Below are positions 1-11,211 of a stretch of DNA of 64,000 nt, one piece after another. Numbering within the stretch: the first letter of the stretch is position 1; each line of letters starts with the position of its first letter. The notes under the pieces were generated by a model. That model did no database searches. It had not been told where the DNA came from and saw nothing but the letters and a program-made list of their open reading frames with translations. The stretch is from Boletus sp. NGJ (taxonomy: Eukaryota > Basidiomycota > Agaricomycetes > Boletales > Boletaceae). The stretch covers positions 124,001 through 188,000 of the forward strand of contig JAGTXK010000103.1 of assembly GCA_019096195.1 (NCBI GenBank), written 5' to 3'. The position numbers and the translations under genes were made by a program.

Positions 1-215
1 TGGCACCGTCGAATTGAAGGACATTGGTCACAACTAGATGAATAACTTGCCTTGTCTGCTACACAGAAAGAATGTTTCACCTTGGGATTGGGCCATTTCT
101 CGCATGGTCTACCATTCGAAACAGGCACGCTACCGAGAAAACACACCAGCATCATGCATGACATGGGTAATAAAAAGTATGTCATGGAAATGGATGTGGC
201 ATGGCGTTGCAAGGT

Positions 216-1592
216 TCATGCGGGAGTAGGTACAGCTGGGATACCACGCGTGATGAACCCGATTCGTCGTATCCAATGAAAAGTTCCACGGGTCACACTC
301 TGATACACCCTTTCTCCTTTACTGACGATACGAGAGCGCAACTTCCACGTGCTGAGTCCAGCTCTGATGGCAGCAAATCGCTGGACAACTTCATCCATAG
401 TGGGACGTTTGGAAGGATCCTTCTGAACCATGTCAGTTAGCAGAGGTCGCATGAAGTCAAACCCGAGCTTCGACTGGGCTCATGTTTAGCCACAGGTATA
501 CAACGTACAGTTAAAGGCATACCTCAACAAAATCCTTCTTGATGGCATTGCCGATGTAGAAGACATCAGTAGGGAAAGGATCGCAAGGAGCGTTGGAATT
601 TTGAAACTCCGGGACTTCCTTGTCGGCTCCCCATATTGGGTCTTCCATAGGCGTGGCAACAGAAGGATCATAACGACGTGACAGACCAAAATCAATGAAG
701 AAATATTTTGGAGGTCGTTCAGTACGAGTCTTGTAGCGCGCATATCCAGAGAAATCCCGCTTCATCAAAGGACTGACAGGGTGAAATGCGTCAAGGTAGA
801 GCTTGGTTGGATCCATCATTATGTTTCTGGATGAACAGTCGCTGCAAGAAACTAAATTGAAGGATAGACACTCAAGCGCTCACGCCAGGACTTACCGATG
901 GACAACACGGTGCTTGTGCATAAATTGAAGGCCCTACTCGAAGTTAGCAACTACATAAGGGAACGGTACGAAGGCCTACCTCAAATAATTGCCGAAAACA
1001 TTCCACCGCCTCTCCAATAGTATGAAATGGAGGTCGTAAATAATCTTGTAGCAGCGGCATAACAATGATTACCCTATCCTCTTCATCAGGAACAGGCAGG
1101 ACATCATAAACCGGAACGCAATGGTTAGCACTCATAGCTAGCGGTTGAGAAGAAAAATATCGTGCGATATCAATCTCATGAGGATGATAGGTCTTGTTGA
1201 CGAGCTTGAGCGTAACAAATGTGCTATCCGAAACACGTGTACCATCAAGGATCCTGGTAGCGTACTATGAGTTTCTATTAGATGAGCGACGCGAGACTGC
1301 GTCTAACATGCTTAGTACCTACCTGAGCTACACAACTATCTTCACACAAAACCCAATTCTCCTTTGTTCCCTGCCAAGAAGGTGTCCAATCCGGGGTATA
1401 ACGAGGTCGCAGTAGGTATCCACTATCCCTCAACCAATGATAGTGCTGGGACCACCATAGCTCGGGTTCGGTAAGCTGGCCGTCTTTGTTGTTTGTGGGC
1501 AAATCACCGAAAACTGCACGTTCGACTTGAGCAAGCAGTGCCTGGTCTCGACTAACTTCAGTTTCCTTGGCTGGCAGCTTTCCTGTGGACAT
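216..1592 (-). CDS. Kinase-like protein, copy 1 (Agaricomycete HRD/DFG family)
   Basis: A predicted serine/threonine kinase-like protein read in about five exons. The first exon starts with MSTGKLPAKE and has the family block SGYLLRPRYTPDW. The next carries the N-lobe with FVTLKLV (likely the ATP-contacting Lys) and NHCVPVYDV. A short exon gives FMHKHRVVHR, which splices to DCSSRN and so rebuilds the catalytic HRDxxxxN loop. KYFFIDFGLSRRY supplies the DFG metal-binding motif. The last exon has KDPSKRPTMDEVVQRF, the usual end of a kinase fold, followed by a basic tail. No classical glycine-rich loop was seen. It is transcribed away from gene A, with about 235 bp between the two start codons. 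Catalytic residues look intact, so activity is plausible; the substrate is unknown. Copy 2 at 7731-9081 is a clear paralogue with the same intron pattern. Confidence 0.85.
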
Positions 1593-1827
1593 GGCTCGCG
1601 GCGCGGAGGTGTTAGCACCAACAAATCTTTAATATTGGTTTTTTATAAACATACACAAATATGAACCCAAAATCGGACCCCATGCACCCAAAGGATCGCG
1701 GAGTTGTTAGTATTTGAGTGCTAAGAGAGATTGTCCAGACGGAGGAGGGGGGTGCTGGAGGATGCTTTTTCCACACGGTCCCCCCATTAAAGAACCAAGA
1801 TGACTTACCCAAGGTGATTTATCCATC
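1593..1827. promoter_or_regulatory. Shared 5' region of kinase 1 and gene A
   Basis: About 235 bp lie between the two divergent start codons (minus-strand ATG at 1592, plus-strand ATG at 1828). A bidirectional promoter is inferred from the layout alone. I see no recognisable binding site. The corresponding gap in the mirror-image pair (7193-7730) is longer. Confidence 0.35.
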
Positions 1828-2964
1828 ATGCAATCAGACACTGCCCAGACGGTCCTTCTCATCGCGGCAGACCTTGGGTCGGTCGAGAACTACGATCCAA
1901 CAGTCCCACTCGGGAGGATCACTACCAAGGGTTCCTTGGATGCAGGTGGTCTATATCTCCGAGCTACGCTGAACGAAATGCTCCAGATTCTCCGCTTGTG
2001 CGAGGGTTTGGAAGAAAACCATCGTGAGCTTCTTCGAGAAACGAAGGCCCAGTACGACAAGTGGGTAAATTGACGAAGTTCATTCCAAATAGTAACGCTT
2101 GCTTCATTAGCTTGAGCCGACGGAAGAAAGAGCTTGAATCACTTGACAAGAGTCAATCAATATTCAAGCCCTTAAAGCTTATAGCAATCAAGCGTGCCAA
2201 ACGAGCATTCCTTGACAATGCTCAGGAGCTCTGGAATTCGACAAGGGTACCTCTCTAACAAATTATTGGGATAATCAGAGCTCATGAAGAAGGCAGACAA
2301 CCTCTGAGAGGTTGAAAAGAGCTCTACTATCGACACCTTCGGTGAACCTCGTTCCAGTCGAAAGTATGACTTGTTTATGCTGGATCATGGACTTCCTCAA
2401 ACAAAAAACGTAGGTGAATCTGTCACAGATGGCGAACGGCTTTCGGGTCTCGCAGTGTCATTGCCACCCCCGCCTCCAGGGGAGATGAATCCTCCTGGTA
2501 TGGAGGAAGTGCTAGCCGCCGCCCAAAAGATGGCCTCCATTCTGGCCTCCTCTGGAAATCCCTTCGCCGATCCAACCCCTTCAAACAGTCTAGATGGACA
2601 AACCTCGAGTAAGGCAATGATGCTCCGTCTCACCATCCGCTTACCATATGATGTTGCTGCATCGAACCTTAGCTGCGAGGGCGGTACTCGACCCTGAGGT
2701 ATCATCATCTGCCCGAAATAGTGTCACTACCACGCCCAGTAGCCCTGGCTCAGCCTCCAATTTCAGTTGGTTCAATGTCAACCTCAACATCGTCAACAAC
2801 GCAGATTCCAACGCTCACGGACTTACCATCAATAACAATGGCGTTGAAAATAGTGGATCAGGTAGGTTCTATCCAGCGAGGGAATTCAACCTGAGCCCCA
2901 CGTTGACCTTGCCGGCATAGACGTTACCGACCATCGTTCGTCTGTGAATAGCCCGCCATCCTAG
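1828..2964 (+). CDS. Unrecognised lineage-specific protein 'A' (family A/B/C)
   Basis: I do not recognise a known domain. Exon 1 (1828-2060) begins MQSDTAQTVLLIAADLG and is helical, with ATLNEMLQILRL. Exon 2 (2111-2246) is lysine-rich and helical and ends in NSTR just before an intron. Later exons carry a polyproline run (LPPPPPGEMNPPGM), a helix with AAAQKMASILASSG, and an Asn-rich end containing VENSGSG. An intron follows that motif, and a short last exon gives a stop at 2962-2964. Gene B shows the same order, the same exon-2 ending (TR followed by an intron) and a similar Asn/Gly end; gene C shares the polyproline part and the NSGSG-plus-intron end. The borders of exons 3-5 are uncertain. 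It sits head-to-head with kinase 1. A scaffold or kinase partner role would be inference only. Confidence 0.6.
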
Positions 2965-3500
2965 ATCCTAGCCTCCGTCTCAGTGAAATCTCTCTTGTAG
3001 TTCTACCTTACATTACAGCAATGATATTACTTCCAGAACCAAAGTTGCTTTGGTAGGATGGGAAAAAATCGTGCGGTTGATTTGTTCATGCCTATTGTGA
3101 GGTTATACAGTACATAAATTGACACGTCCCACCGAAGCGTTCGCACGGCGAGGGGGATAATTCGGGAATCGATTTTCCCCTCGTCTTTCTCACCTCTGGA
3201 ATCCATATTGCTACATAAAATTCACCGCTATACCGTTCCTTTCATAACCAATTTGAGCCGTTCTCGATCGATCAGCGGATGGTTAGCCCCTTCTCAGGAG
3301 CGAGGCTGCCTGCAATACCCAAATGTTCAGGCTGCCTGCTGTGACTTGTCGCCCAGCGGCCCAGGTTCCGTCCTCAGTTCCCCCCTACTTCGCTTCGACA
3401 AACACAGATGACCGGGGGCACCATGATACCATCCGTTGTCGTGTAATATGAGCCCTGGGTGGTTGGTGCGCCGGTCCCGCCCTCTCAATCCGACAAGTCG
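2965..3500. other. Intergenic, no gene seen
   Basis: Short, interrupted frames only. There are some splice-like signals around 3400-3560, but I cannot assemble a convincing gene, and nothing here matches a family I know. Confidence 0.4.
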
Positions 3501-3559
3501 CACCAACCGTGAGTAGTCGTCTCTTCGAAGCGCCTTGTTCGACGACTAATTCTCTGTCA

Positions 3560-4480
3560 TTCATTAGGTCCCTTCGAATACTACGTTCGCTATTTGGCAG
3601 ACCTAGTGAAAGTTCAATTTTACGAACACAGTGGATACGGAATATGCAGCAAACCTACGCTCTCGACGATGGATCGACCAACTTCCAACGATACGTTCCA
3701 GTCGTCTTGCATTGACTTGATTTTTACGTTCAAGGCACTTGCATTGCGGTCGCCGTCATGATTACTCGGGTCAATAGTGCCCAGGCGAACGTGAAGACGG
3801 GGCTCTGAATTGGCTGTGGCGTTCCTCCCATGTTCGGGGGTCTGCCGAAGTACATCGGTCCCATTTTATGCCCTAGTATTGGTCTGAACGTTAACAGGCA
3901 GTGTCAAGCTGGATGCCTCCTTGGTTGGGCGTCACGTACCTGTAGCGACAACTAACCGCACCATCCCAGAGTGGTGTGAGGTAAGGAACCATCGCATCAT
4001 TCTACTTGGTATCCATCCAACCTCCCCACATTGGAATTTCCAGACGGAAACCGAGAAGATCGAGTGTTACCCTACAGAAGAAGTGAGAAGCATGGAGTTC
4101 TTCTAATTTATGCCTTCGACTGATTGGTTTCTCAGCTTTCAATCTATAACGCAACTCGGATATGCAAGGTCCAAGTGGTTGCTTTGATGTAGATTGAACG
4201 AAATTCTGGTCTCCTCACGACATAAACATCGGATTGTATGTCCCTTCCCAATCAGTCCCTTGGCAATGTGCGACTTATTGCATCGCTATCCACGGTTCTT
4301 CAACTAGGTCTTGCCTCCGATCATTGGAGAACGGGTGGCGTGCCTTTGTGGTTACACAAACTCGAAGTCATGAAGGTTCACGGTCTTGAATCCGCACGAC
4401 TATAACCCTTCCGTGGTTCGAATTCATACATAAGCATCATGTAACCGATCGGTGTGGCTCATGGATCAATGCCTTTACAC
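3560..4480 (+). repeat. Diverged duplicate segment X (partner at 9860-10290)
   Basis: Several blocks match the segment at 9860-10290 in the same order. One is at about 3631-3680 (acagtgga..., acgctctcgacg). A second is at about 3768-3815 (agtgcccaggcgaacgtg against agtgcccaagcgggaatg). A third is at about 4395-4460 (actataacccttccgtggtt against accataacccttcagtgtgg, then gaccgatcggtgtg-like). Frames are broken in both copies. One frame around 3569-3720 looks protein-like (LADLVKVQFYEHSGYG) but I cannot name it. It is probably a decayed gene plus flank, copied together with the neighbouring kinase. Confidence 0.5.
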
Positions 4481-4953
4481 GAATTCGTTGGACTGAAACC
4501 ACATACCTCTGCACCGGCCATTCCCAAGAGTCGTTCTACACCATCAAGGTCAACTCGAAGAAGGGCATCCTATTTCGTCGTTTTCGAGCTTCTTCGTTGA
4601 GAAGATCATTCAAATGCCAATCCCGGAGAAGTAACGACAAGGTCGCTGAGTTTCGCAACTCCGATAAGCTTCGCAAACCATTCAGCACGGAGATCATATG
4701 GGTCAATCATGTAGTCAGGACCTGATTTCTTTTGGTCAGTAGTTTCCAAGAGTATCTTACTTGATGTACTTATTCCTTCGGATCATCGATGGAAACGGGA
4801 CCATTGGGGACACATTATGATACACACCATGCCGCTTCTCGGAGTTTCAACATATGTTCTCTGTGATTCGTACTTACTTCGGCAGTTCTGGTGAGGCGGT
4901 AACGGTTTCCGTCAATTATTCGAGGTATCCCCCATCCGTGCGCCTTTGACCTC

Positions 4954-5260
4954 ATGAAGACCATCAAAAGAGACTACAGTGCTTTGGTGAACCATTCCAG
5001 TGCACTCGAGGTCCTTCAAAGTACCTATTTCATCGAAGTTGGGCTCTCCCATAGATACGATTCATCAGAAACGAACCCAATGGAAATTCCGATTCAGAGG
5101 AAGGCTCAGATTTTCCAACCTTCGAGACTTGAAACTCATTTCCGACAGACGCTTTGTTTTACCTTGGAAATGCGCTCAAGGACTTCATACAGGTTGGTTG
5201 GCCCAATCTTTCAGACTGAGAATTGATCAACTCGTCGAGAGTGTACAGACGAAACGAGAC
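4954..5260 (+). pseudogene. Broken third copy of the kinase-like gene
   Basis: Around 5020-5100 the frame reads YFIEVGLSHRYDSSETNPME, which aligns with YFIDFGISRRYDHSDTNPRE of kinase 2. The catalytic DFG is therefore EVG here, so the metal-binding Asp is lost. Further on, at about 5155-5195, FYLGNALKDFIQVG appears in another frame, matching FYIGNAIKMDFI of the intact copies. At least one frameshift separates the two blocks. I see no N-lobe or HRD loop upstream, so this is a decayed fragment of the C-lobe on the plus strand. Confidence 0.75.
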
Positions 5261-6040
5261 TAGACTCTGAATTCAGAAAATTTAGCATGAGACGTGGTCC
5301 AGGCCGATCCTACGAAGCGATCCGAGATGGAGGAATACGACAGAGCTTGGGTGGCTCGAAATCACGCTCACTGATCGTGTATAACAAGAATGATACGTTT
5401 GAACAGCTCACTCGTGTACATGTCGTTGCACACTGGACGTGGCATATCGCATTTGCAGTTCCGAATAATTCAATCTGACAGCGTTACGAGCATCGATATA
5501 TTGATATCCAACGTGGCACAGGCAGTTATGCACGCCAATAGAAATTCGAATCTCCCACACAGTGCGGCCACGTCGAATCGAGCTAGTCTGGTCTCCAGGC
5601 CAACTTATCAGGCACCGTGTGGGCACGTCCTCTTCTAGGATACTAGATGGCATTGTACATAAATACCTTTAATTGGTGAAGTTGACATGCAAGTGCCATG
5701 TCGACAGTTTGATGACGGTGGCCACAACTACAAGATAAATCCAGACATACTGGATTAGCCTGCCACAGCCTCGGCAGCTGAACAGAGCAGGATTCCTTGT
5801 ATTATGTATTACTTTGTGCTTTTCATCAGTGCCCTGCGGCAGCATGACAACAAATCTTTTTATGGGTCCGAACAGCGGGCATCCAAGTTTGGTCCATTGG
5901 AGAGGCGTTCAGGCTATCGTTGCTTGTACGATGTAAATGCTTTGACGCAACTGGCGCGGGTGGAAAACGCGATAGCATGAATAATACATTTACTACGACT
6001 ACAAGGTGTTACACAGATTGATGGGAGAATGTAAATGTCA
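5261..6040. other. Intergenic, no gene seen
   Basis: Only short shadow frames. The sequence leads into the 3' end of gene B on the minus strand. No repeats or RNA genes are evident. Confidence 0.4.
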
Positions 6041-7192
6041 TTATGGTGAAAACTGCTGAGTAACCGACGCTACTGAGGTGTCAATATCATACTTTTGAAA
6101 GAGATCGAAACTAACCTCCTCTGTTATGCGAGCCACTATTAATCGCGGGTGCAATAACATTAGAATTTTCTCCCGCTAGTATGGAGTTATGGTAGACTCG
6201 GATATCGATGTGATTGATGGGTCGGGGACTTGTCGGATGGGACCGCTGTAGATCGGTGGAGGCAGCAGGAGTCCCATTGCCTTCATCAGCATCCGATTCA
6301 TGCACATCTTGGGTGAGTATACTTTCGGTATTTGCGAGAGAGATTGCATGCTCATCTATTTGGATCCTGTCAGTCATTATCACGCCTGATTACCCCAACT
6401 TCCTCACCATCGCCCAGTTGTGGAATGAGGGAGTTGTCTTGGAATGGGTCACTAGTAGCTATCGTCTCCGTTGCATCATTGATCGTTTGTTCAGCATTGG
6501 CGTCCCATCCATTGGGCAACTCAACTATGACCCCGTCAATCATTGTGCCCGGTGGTATTTCGCCTGAGGTATGACCAAATGTGAATATTGAAACTGCAAT
6601 CAGGTAACCTGTTCAGAGCTTACCATTCACCACTCGTATCCGTGTAGGTGGAACCACTCGCACATGCTCTATACGCTCCACACGCTTCACGCGCTCCTCC
6701 TGTTCCTCTCTGTGGATCATCTCGGACGTGCGCTAAACGGGTGGTTTATTTCAGTAGACGTTGCATGCCAGTAATTGAGCAACCCAACCCGGGTCTGAAT
6801 CAAGAGAGCTTTCGATGCTGCATGAAATAGCCGGGCTGCTCGGTAGTTTAGAAATGCTTTGAACGGGTTGAGAGTTTTGCGATTATCTTGTAAGGTGTCC
6901 CTTTTCGCTTTCAGACTACTAGAGCATGAGCAGACGTGTGTGTGCCGTGGATGAGCACTGACGCTTCAAGATCGAGCCTCGTATTAAAAATGAAGTCCTC
7001 GTTCTTATTGTAATCGATGCCTAGTTCCTTGATCTTTTTCATTTCCTTCAGTGTTGCATGGATCAGAATCTTGCCCTTGGTGAGATTGTCATCGGCTTCA
7101 TAATACGCAAGGGGGAAAATACGCTGGTCAAACGCGGAAGCGGCGCCAAGGTCGATTGGGATGATCGCAGCGGCGGGGTCCGTGGAAGCCAT
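6041..7192 (-). CDS. Unrecognised lineage-specific protein 'B' (family A/B/C)
   Basis: Paralogue of gene A on the opposite strand. Exon 1 (7192-6963) begins MASTDPAAAIIPIDLGAAS and has the helical block HATLKEMKKIKELG, matching RATLNEMLQILRL in A. Exon 2 (6918-6789) is a lysine-rich helix (KRDTLQDNRKTLNPFKAF) ending in QTR before an intron, at the same place as in A. A third exon has TSEMIHREEQEERVKRVERI, strongly charged and probably coiled coil. A fourth has GEIPPGTMIDG and TSDPFQDN, like GEMNPPGM and SGNPFADP in A. The last part contains NHIDIRVYHNSILAGE and NSGSHNRG. A simple read-through would stop at 6111. An intron after NRG, as in A and C, would move the stop to 6041-6043. It is head-to-head with kinase 2. 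Function unknown. Confidence 0.6.
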
Positions 7193-7730
7193 CGATTGAA
7201 GGTGTTCTGGGGAGTAATGGGTGGAAACGGTTTCGTGTGGGGATTATATGGGGAATTGGGACTACAGGATAATTTGGAATTCCATCCAAGGAATGAATAA
7301 TTTCCATCTTCGAATACCCTCCCAGGATTACTTTGGCGGGTACTTTTTGAGGTTACGCGATTCCAGAGTCTGTGGAACGGATAAATATCTAAGAGATACT
7401 AGGTGAGCAGACAAGCGCCGTCAACTGAGAAATAAATGGTCCAAACCGAGGTCCCCGCTGAAAATCAGTGAAGAGCGAGGGACTTTGACGTCTTTGATAT
7501 TCCACAAGTTATTTGGATTTGCGCTGAAGTATGTCAGATATTTCGCCGTATCTACCCAGCGCATGCCTCCGATTCAAGTTCCGCGACGATCAATTAACTT
7601 ACTGACGACACGTGGACCGTTGTGGGTGCGTGTTTGTGTGTATTTTAGCACGAGGTTTGCATGCCTACTATGGCACAGCGACTGGCAGTCTGGTGTACAC
7701 TACTGTTCGCGCATTTCAGTGGTATCAACG
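7193..7730. promoter_or_regulatory. Shared 5' region of gene B and kinase 2
   Basis: About 540 bp separate the divergent starts. An open frame extends upstream of the chosen kinase start (from 7485), but it lacks family resemblance. The ATG at 7731 gives an N-terminus comparable in length to kinase 1. No clear motif was recognised. Confidence 0.35.
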
Positions 7731-9081
7731 ATGTCGCGAACAGTGGAGGTGGACGCCCAGATTTCCCAGGAAATGCTTGAAATGTGGGGAACAACCGACC
7801 GCATCCCACCAGAAGAACTAGATCCTAGGGAGGCTTGGTGGCGTGATCGCTACAAGAAACTGAACAACCATGGGTATTTGCTACGTCCTCGCTATTCCCC
7901 CCAGTGGGTCCCTTCTTGGAAAACATCGAACAGGGACTGGACTGACACTGAAGATGGTACAAGGTTAAAGGTACGCAAGTTTTCCTTCCTACCGTTGGTA
8001 TTTGCCGCATGTCGTCCTAGTTTGGCCAAGTCATGGATGCGACTCGAGTCTCGGACGGGAAAGTGGTCACCTTAAAGCGTATAAAACGAGGAGACCATCC
8101 ATATGAAGCAGATATCGCCTTGTATTTTTCCTCACAAGCTCTCGCCTCGCAGCCTGTAAACCATTGCGTCCCTGTCTACGAGGTCTTCACACTGGACGCT
8201 GAAGACAACACAATGATCATGGTTATGCCCCTACTTCGTCCTTACAATGATCCTCGTTTCGATACCATCGGAGAAGTGGTGGAGTGCTTTCGCCAGCTGT
8301 TTGAGGTAATGTGAATTTGTGGCTAGGGACGACTATGCCTTGAAATTCTTTCAGGGGCTCCAGTTCATGCATAGGCACCGAGTTACCCATCGGTGTGTTG
8401 AGTAGACAATATTTTGCTCTTACATTGACTTTTCGACAGGGATTGCATGAATCGAAACATCATGCTAGATCCTACTCATCTTTATCCTGAGTCATTTCAT
8501 CCCGTGGCTATCAATCTAAGCAAGGATTGTACTGGTGATGCCAAGCACTTTACGCGTACTCAACGACCCGCGAAATACTATTTCATCGATTTCGGGATTT
8601 CTCGGCGATACGATCATTCAGATACTAATCCTAGGGAAATACCGATCTGGGGTGGTGACAAAGAGGTTCCCGAGTTCCAGAACTCCAATGAGCCTCGCGA
8701 TCCATTCGCTACTGATGTTTTCTATATCGGTAACGCTATCAAAATGGACTTTATCCTGGTCAGTTGCTTGCTCTACCACATGGTGGTCAAACTCTGCGGT
8801 CGCTGATCCAGAATCCACAGGAAAAACGAGGCTTTGAGTTCATGAAACCCTTAGTTGCTAGTATGATCCAGGCAGACCCAGATAAGCGCCCGAAAATGGA
8901 TGAGGTGGTTGCTCGATTTGATACCATCCGGCATGGGCTCAGCCGGCGCAAGCTACGCTCACGCGTTGTGGATGTCGACGAGGACTTTTTCGAACGGGTT
9001 GCTCGCACTACTTTTCACTGGACACGCCGAATTGGATTTGTTGCTAGAGGAGTTCCATCCATACCTAGTCCATCATCCTAG
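7731..9081 (+). CDS. Kinase-like protein, copy 2 (Agaricomycete HRD/DFG family)
   Basis: Paralogue of the gene at 216-1592, with the same exon plan. The start MSRTVEVDAQ is followed by the block HGYLLRPRYSPQWVPSW. The next exon has VMDATRVSDGKVVTLKRIKR, where the Lys of VTLKR likely contacts ATP, and NHCVPVYEV. FMHRHRVTHR splices to DCMNRN to give the HRDxxxxN catalytic loop. YYFIDFGISRRY holds the DFG. The 3' part has QADPDKRPKMDEVVARF and a basic tail ending IPSPSS. Catalytic residues all appear present, so it is probably active. It is divergent from gene B, the mirror image of the kinase 1 / gene A pair. Substrate and location cannot be read from the sequence. Confidence 0.85.
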
Positions 9082-9859
9082 GCGGTAGTTGTCTATTGTT
9101 CCTGATAATTCGTGTCGAGTATGATCACGTTGCGTTGTGTGTCTTAGTCGTGGAAGGCGATTGCGAGGCGATTGTCTTAGGAGGGGGGAATCAAACAAAC
9201 TGCGTATACCCTTGTTAGCTTGCCAAGCCCATCTACAGATAGGAGATCCCAACGCTCAGGCTATGTGCACGTGGGATGTCCGTTCAGTTCAGGAGATGAA
9301 TCGAACGACTCCAGCGTTTGCAATGATAAGCTGTTTTCAAAGTAGTTTATAGATGGTACCTGTTCGCGCGACGAGTAGAACAATTCGAGAGTTGGACCCC
9401 TTCCCTTTCTGCCCATGAAATAAAGAAATCACCACCTCACTTTCGTATGGAGGTACTTGCGTAACCATCTGGTGCATTGTGGGTTTGGTACCTTTGTGGA
9501 TTCGACGTGTTGCTTGGCTACCAAACTGTTGTGGGTCAACACAGTTTCCCTTCCACTATCTTCCCGGTTCATTCCAGCAAATGTAGATTTCCGTCGCTCC
9601 TATCGTCGTGAAGTCTGGGTCGTTGATGCTGCTGTGCGCGCAGGCTCACCGACGGAATTCCGTGCCGCGTACCATAAGTAGTAATCATTTCCTTGTTCTA
9701 TTCGAAGCCTATCCCCTGGGCATTCATTAGGTCGGACCGAGTATCAGATCCACCATTTGGTTGTTGTGAAATAGTTTGGTGACCGACCGCGTTTAAGTAT
9801 GAGGCTGCCGTCGATCCCGATGACGTCTATCGACGGCTTGCCTCATAGAAAGGTCTGGT
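9082..9859. other. 3' flank of kinase 2, no gene seen
   Basis: Frames are short. One at 9457-9681 (VWVVDAAVRAGSPTEFR) looks protein-like and ends near splice-like signals, but I cannot place it in a family. It may belong to the decayed segment that follows. Confidence 0.3.
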
Positions 9860-10290
9860 CACCAGACTAGTTGTGAAACCCAGAGCGCTTCTACGGACAG
9901 TGGAGATGTCGAATATAAAGCAAGCCAACGCTCTCGACGGAGGTTTGACTGTTCTTCAAAGATTCGCTCCAATTCGCTTGGTTTCCCGTGTGAACAGTGC
10001 CCAAGCGGGAATGAGGACGGGTTCTAAATTGACTGATGCTATCAATGTCAGGGTGCCCTCTGGTCTTGCCTCTAACCAATGGATAAACGGTGGTGTACCT
10101 GTACAAACCGTGCATGTTACACACATTTGGGGTCGCGGGGCCCGGGATGACGATTTTGTATCCGTATGACCATAACCCTTCAGTGTGGCTCGAATTCATG
10201 CGCAATTGAGCTTCACGTAACAGTGACTGGTGACCGATCGGTGTGTGCAACGACACTGCTCAGCTGCTCCAAGTCTCGTGTTAGTGCCTT
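9860..10290 (+). repeat. Diverged duplicate segment X' (partner at 3560-4480)
   Basis: This segment shares ordered blocks with 3560-4480, including acgctctcgacg, agtgcccaagcgggaatg and accataacccttcagtgtgg. It is more compact than its partner. No intact frame spans both copies, so it reads as a duplicated and decayed segment rather than a live gene. Confidence 0.5.
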
Positions 10291-11211
10291 TCCCAAAACC
10301 AAATGCATTAAAACCACAACCATTTCATTGAGTCAGGAGGCAATCCGAACAAACCCAACGTTCTATTTAATCCTTGTTGAGCCCCGCTGAAATGATCTTT
10401 TAGTACCTTTGAAACATTGAGTAGCACGATCTATCAGGACATGTTTCCCTTCGGTTAGTGAAGCTTTGAAGAGTTCTCTAAGCTAAGAGGTGATTCGATT
10501 CACAGCCACTGACTCTGACTCGGAGCGCCCGGGAATGTTGGGCCGATTGCATCAAGTAAATGTGGCAGTGCAATAACGTACGATTTGCAAGCCTGGCATT
10601 TCCGCAGTCTCATCGCTTGGGCGACATAGAGTCCCATGAATGAACTCACAAAGGACAGGTGGGTCGAATGCTTGCATATTACTGCCTTACTCTCCGACGC
10701 TCACCGAGATCCTGTAGACCTTGGACATTCACTGGTATGCAAGACCTTAAGTTCCCTGGCCGTGGGTGATGTTTATTGACCGGGGGACCGCTCCTAGTGG
10801 TGCGCGCTCGTGGGCTGCAACACTTGCGAGCAGAAAAGTCCTGGCGTCCAATAGTAACGGTGACTGTCGGTGACCATCAAGGTCATGAATTAAGCCTAGG
10901 TTGTGATGGACAAAACCCCAACTCGAAAGAGTGCTTTCAATTGTGAGTGGCAGTGTACCACGTATCAGGGCCCAGACTTCTCTGATCAAGAACCCAGTCA
11001 CAACGTGGATGCATCTTCACGGATAGATATATGTATATACCACCGAGCGCAAAGCAAGAAGAAGCATAAAAAGAGGAATCTTGTCGCGAGCGCATGCTGT
11101 ACATTGCAAGAATTGGCACATCTTCGAGCTCAGCAGCAGTGCAAGCAAAACAGTCAGTTCGAATTGGTGTTTAGTTTGTCCTATCTAACGTCATAAGGTG
11201 TCGAGATAAAA
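10291..11211. other. Intergenic, no gene seen
   Basis: No supported gene in about 0.9 kb. Frames on both strands are short and their composition is ordinary. Confidence 0.4.

Noticed and set aside
7485-7730. Upstream extension of the kinase 2 reading frame
   Set aside because: The frame is open but has no resemblance to kinase 1 before the ATG at 7731, so the later start was used.
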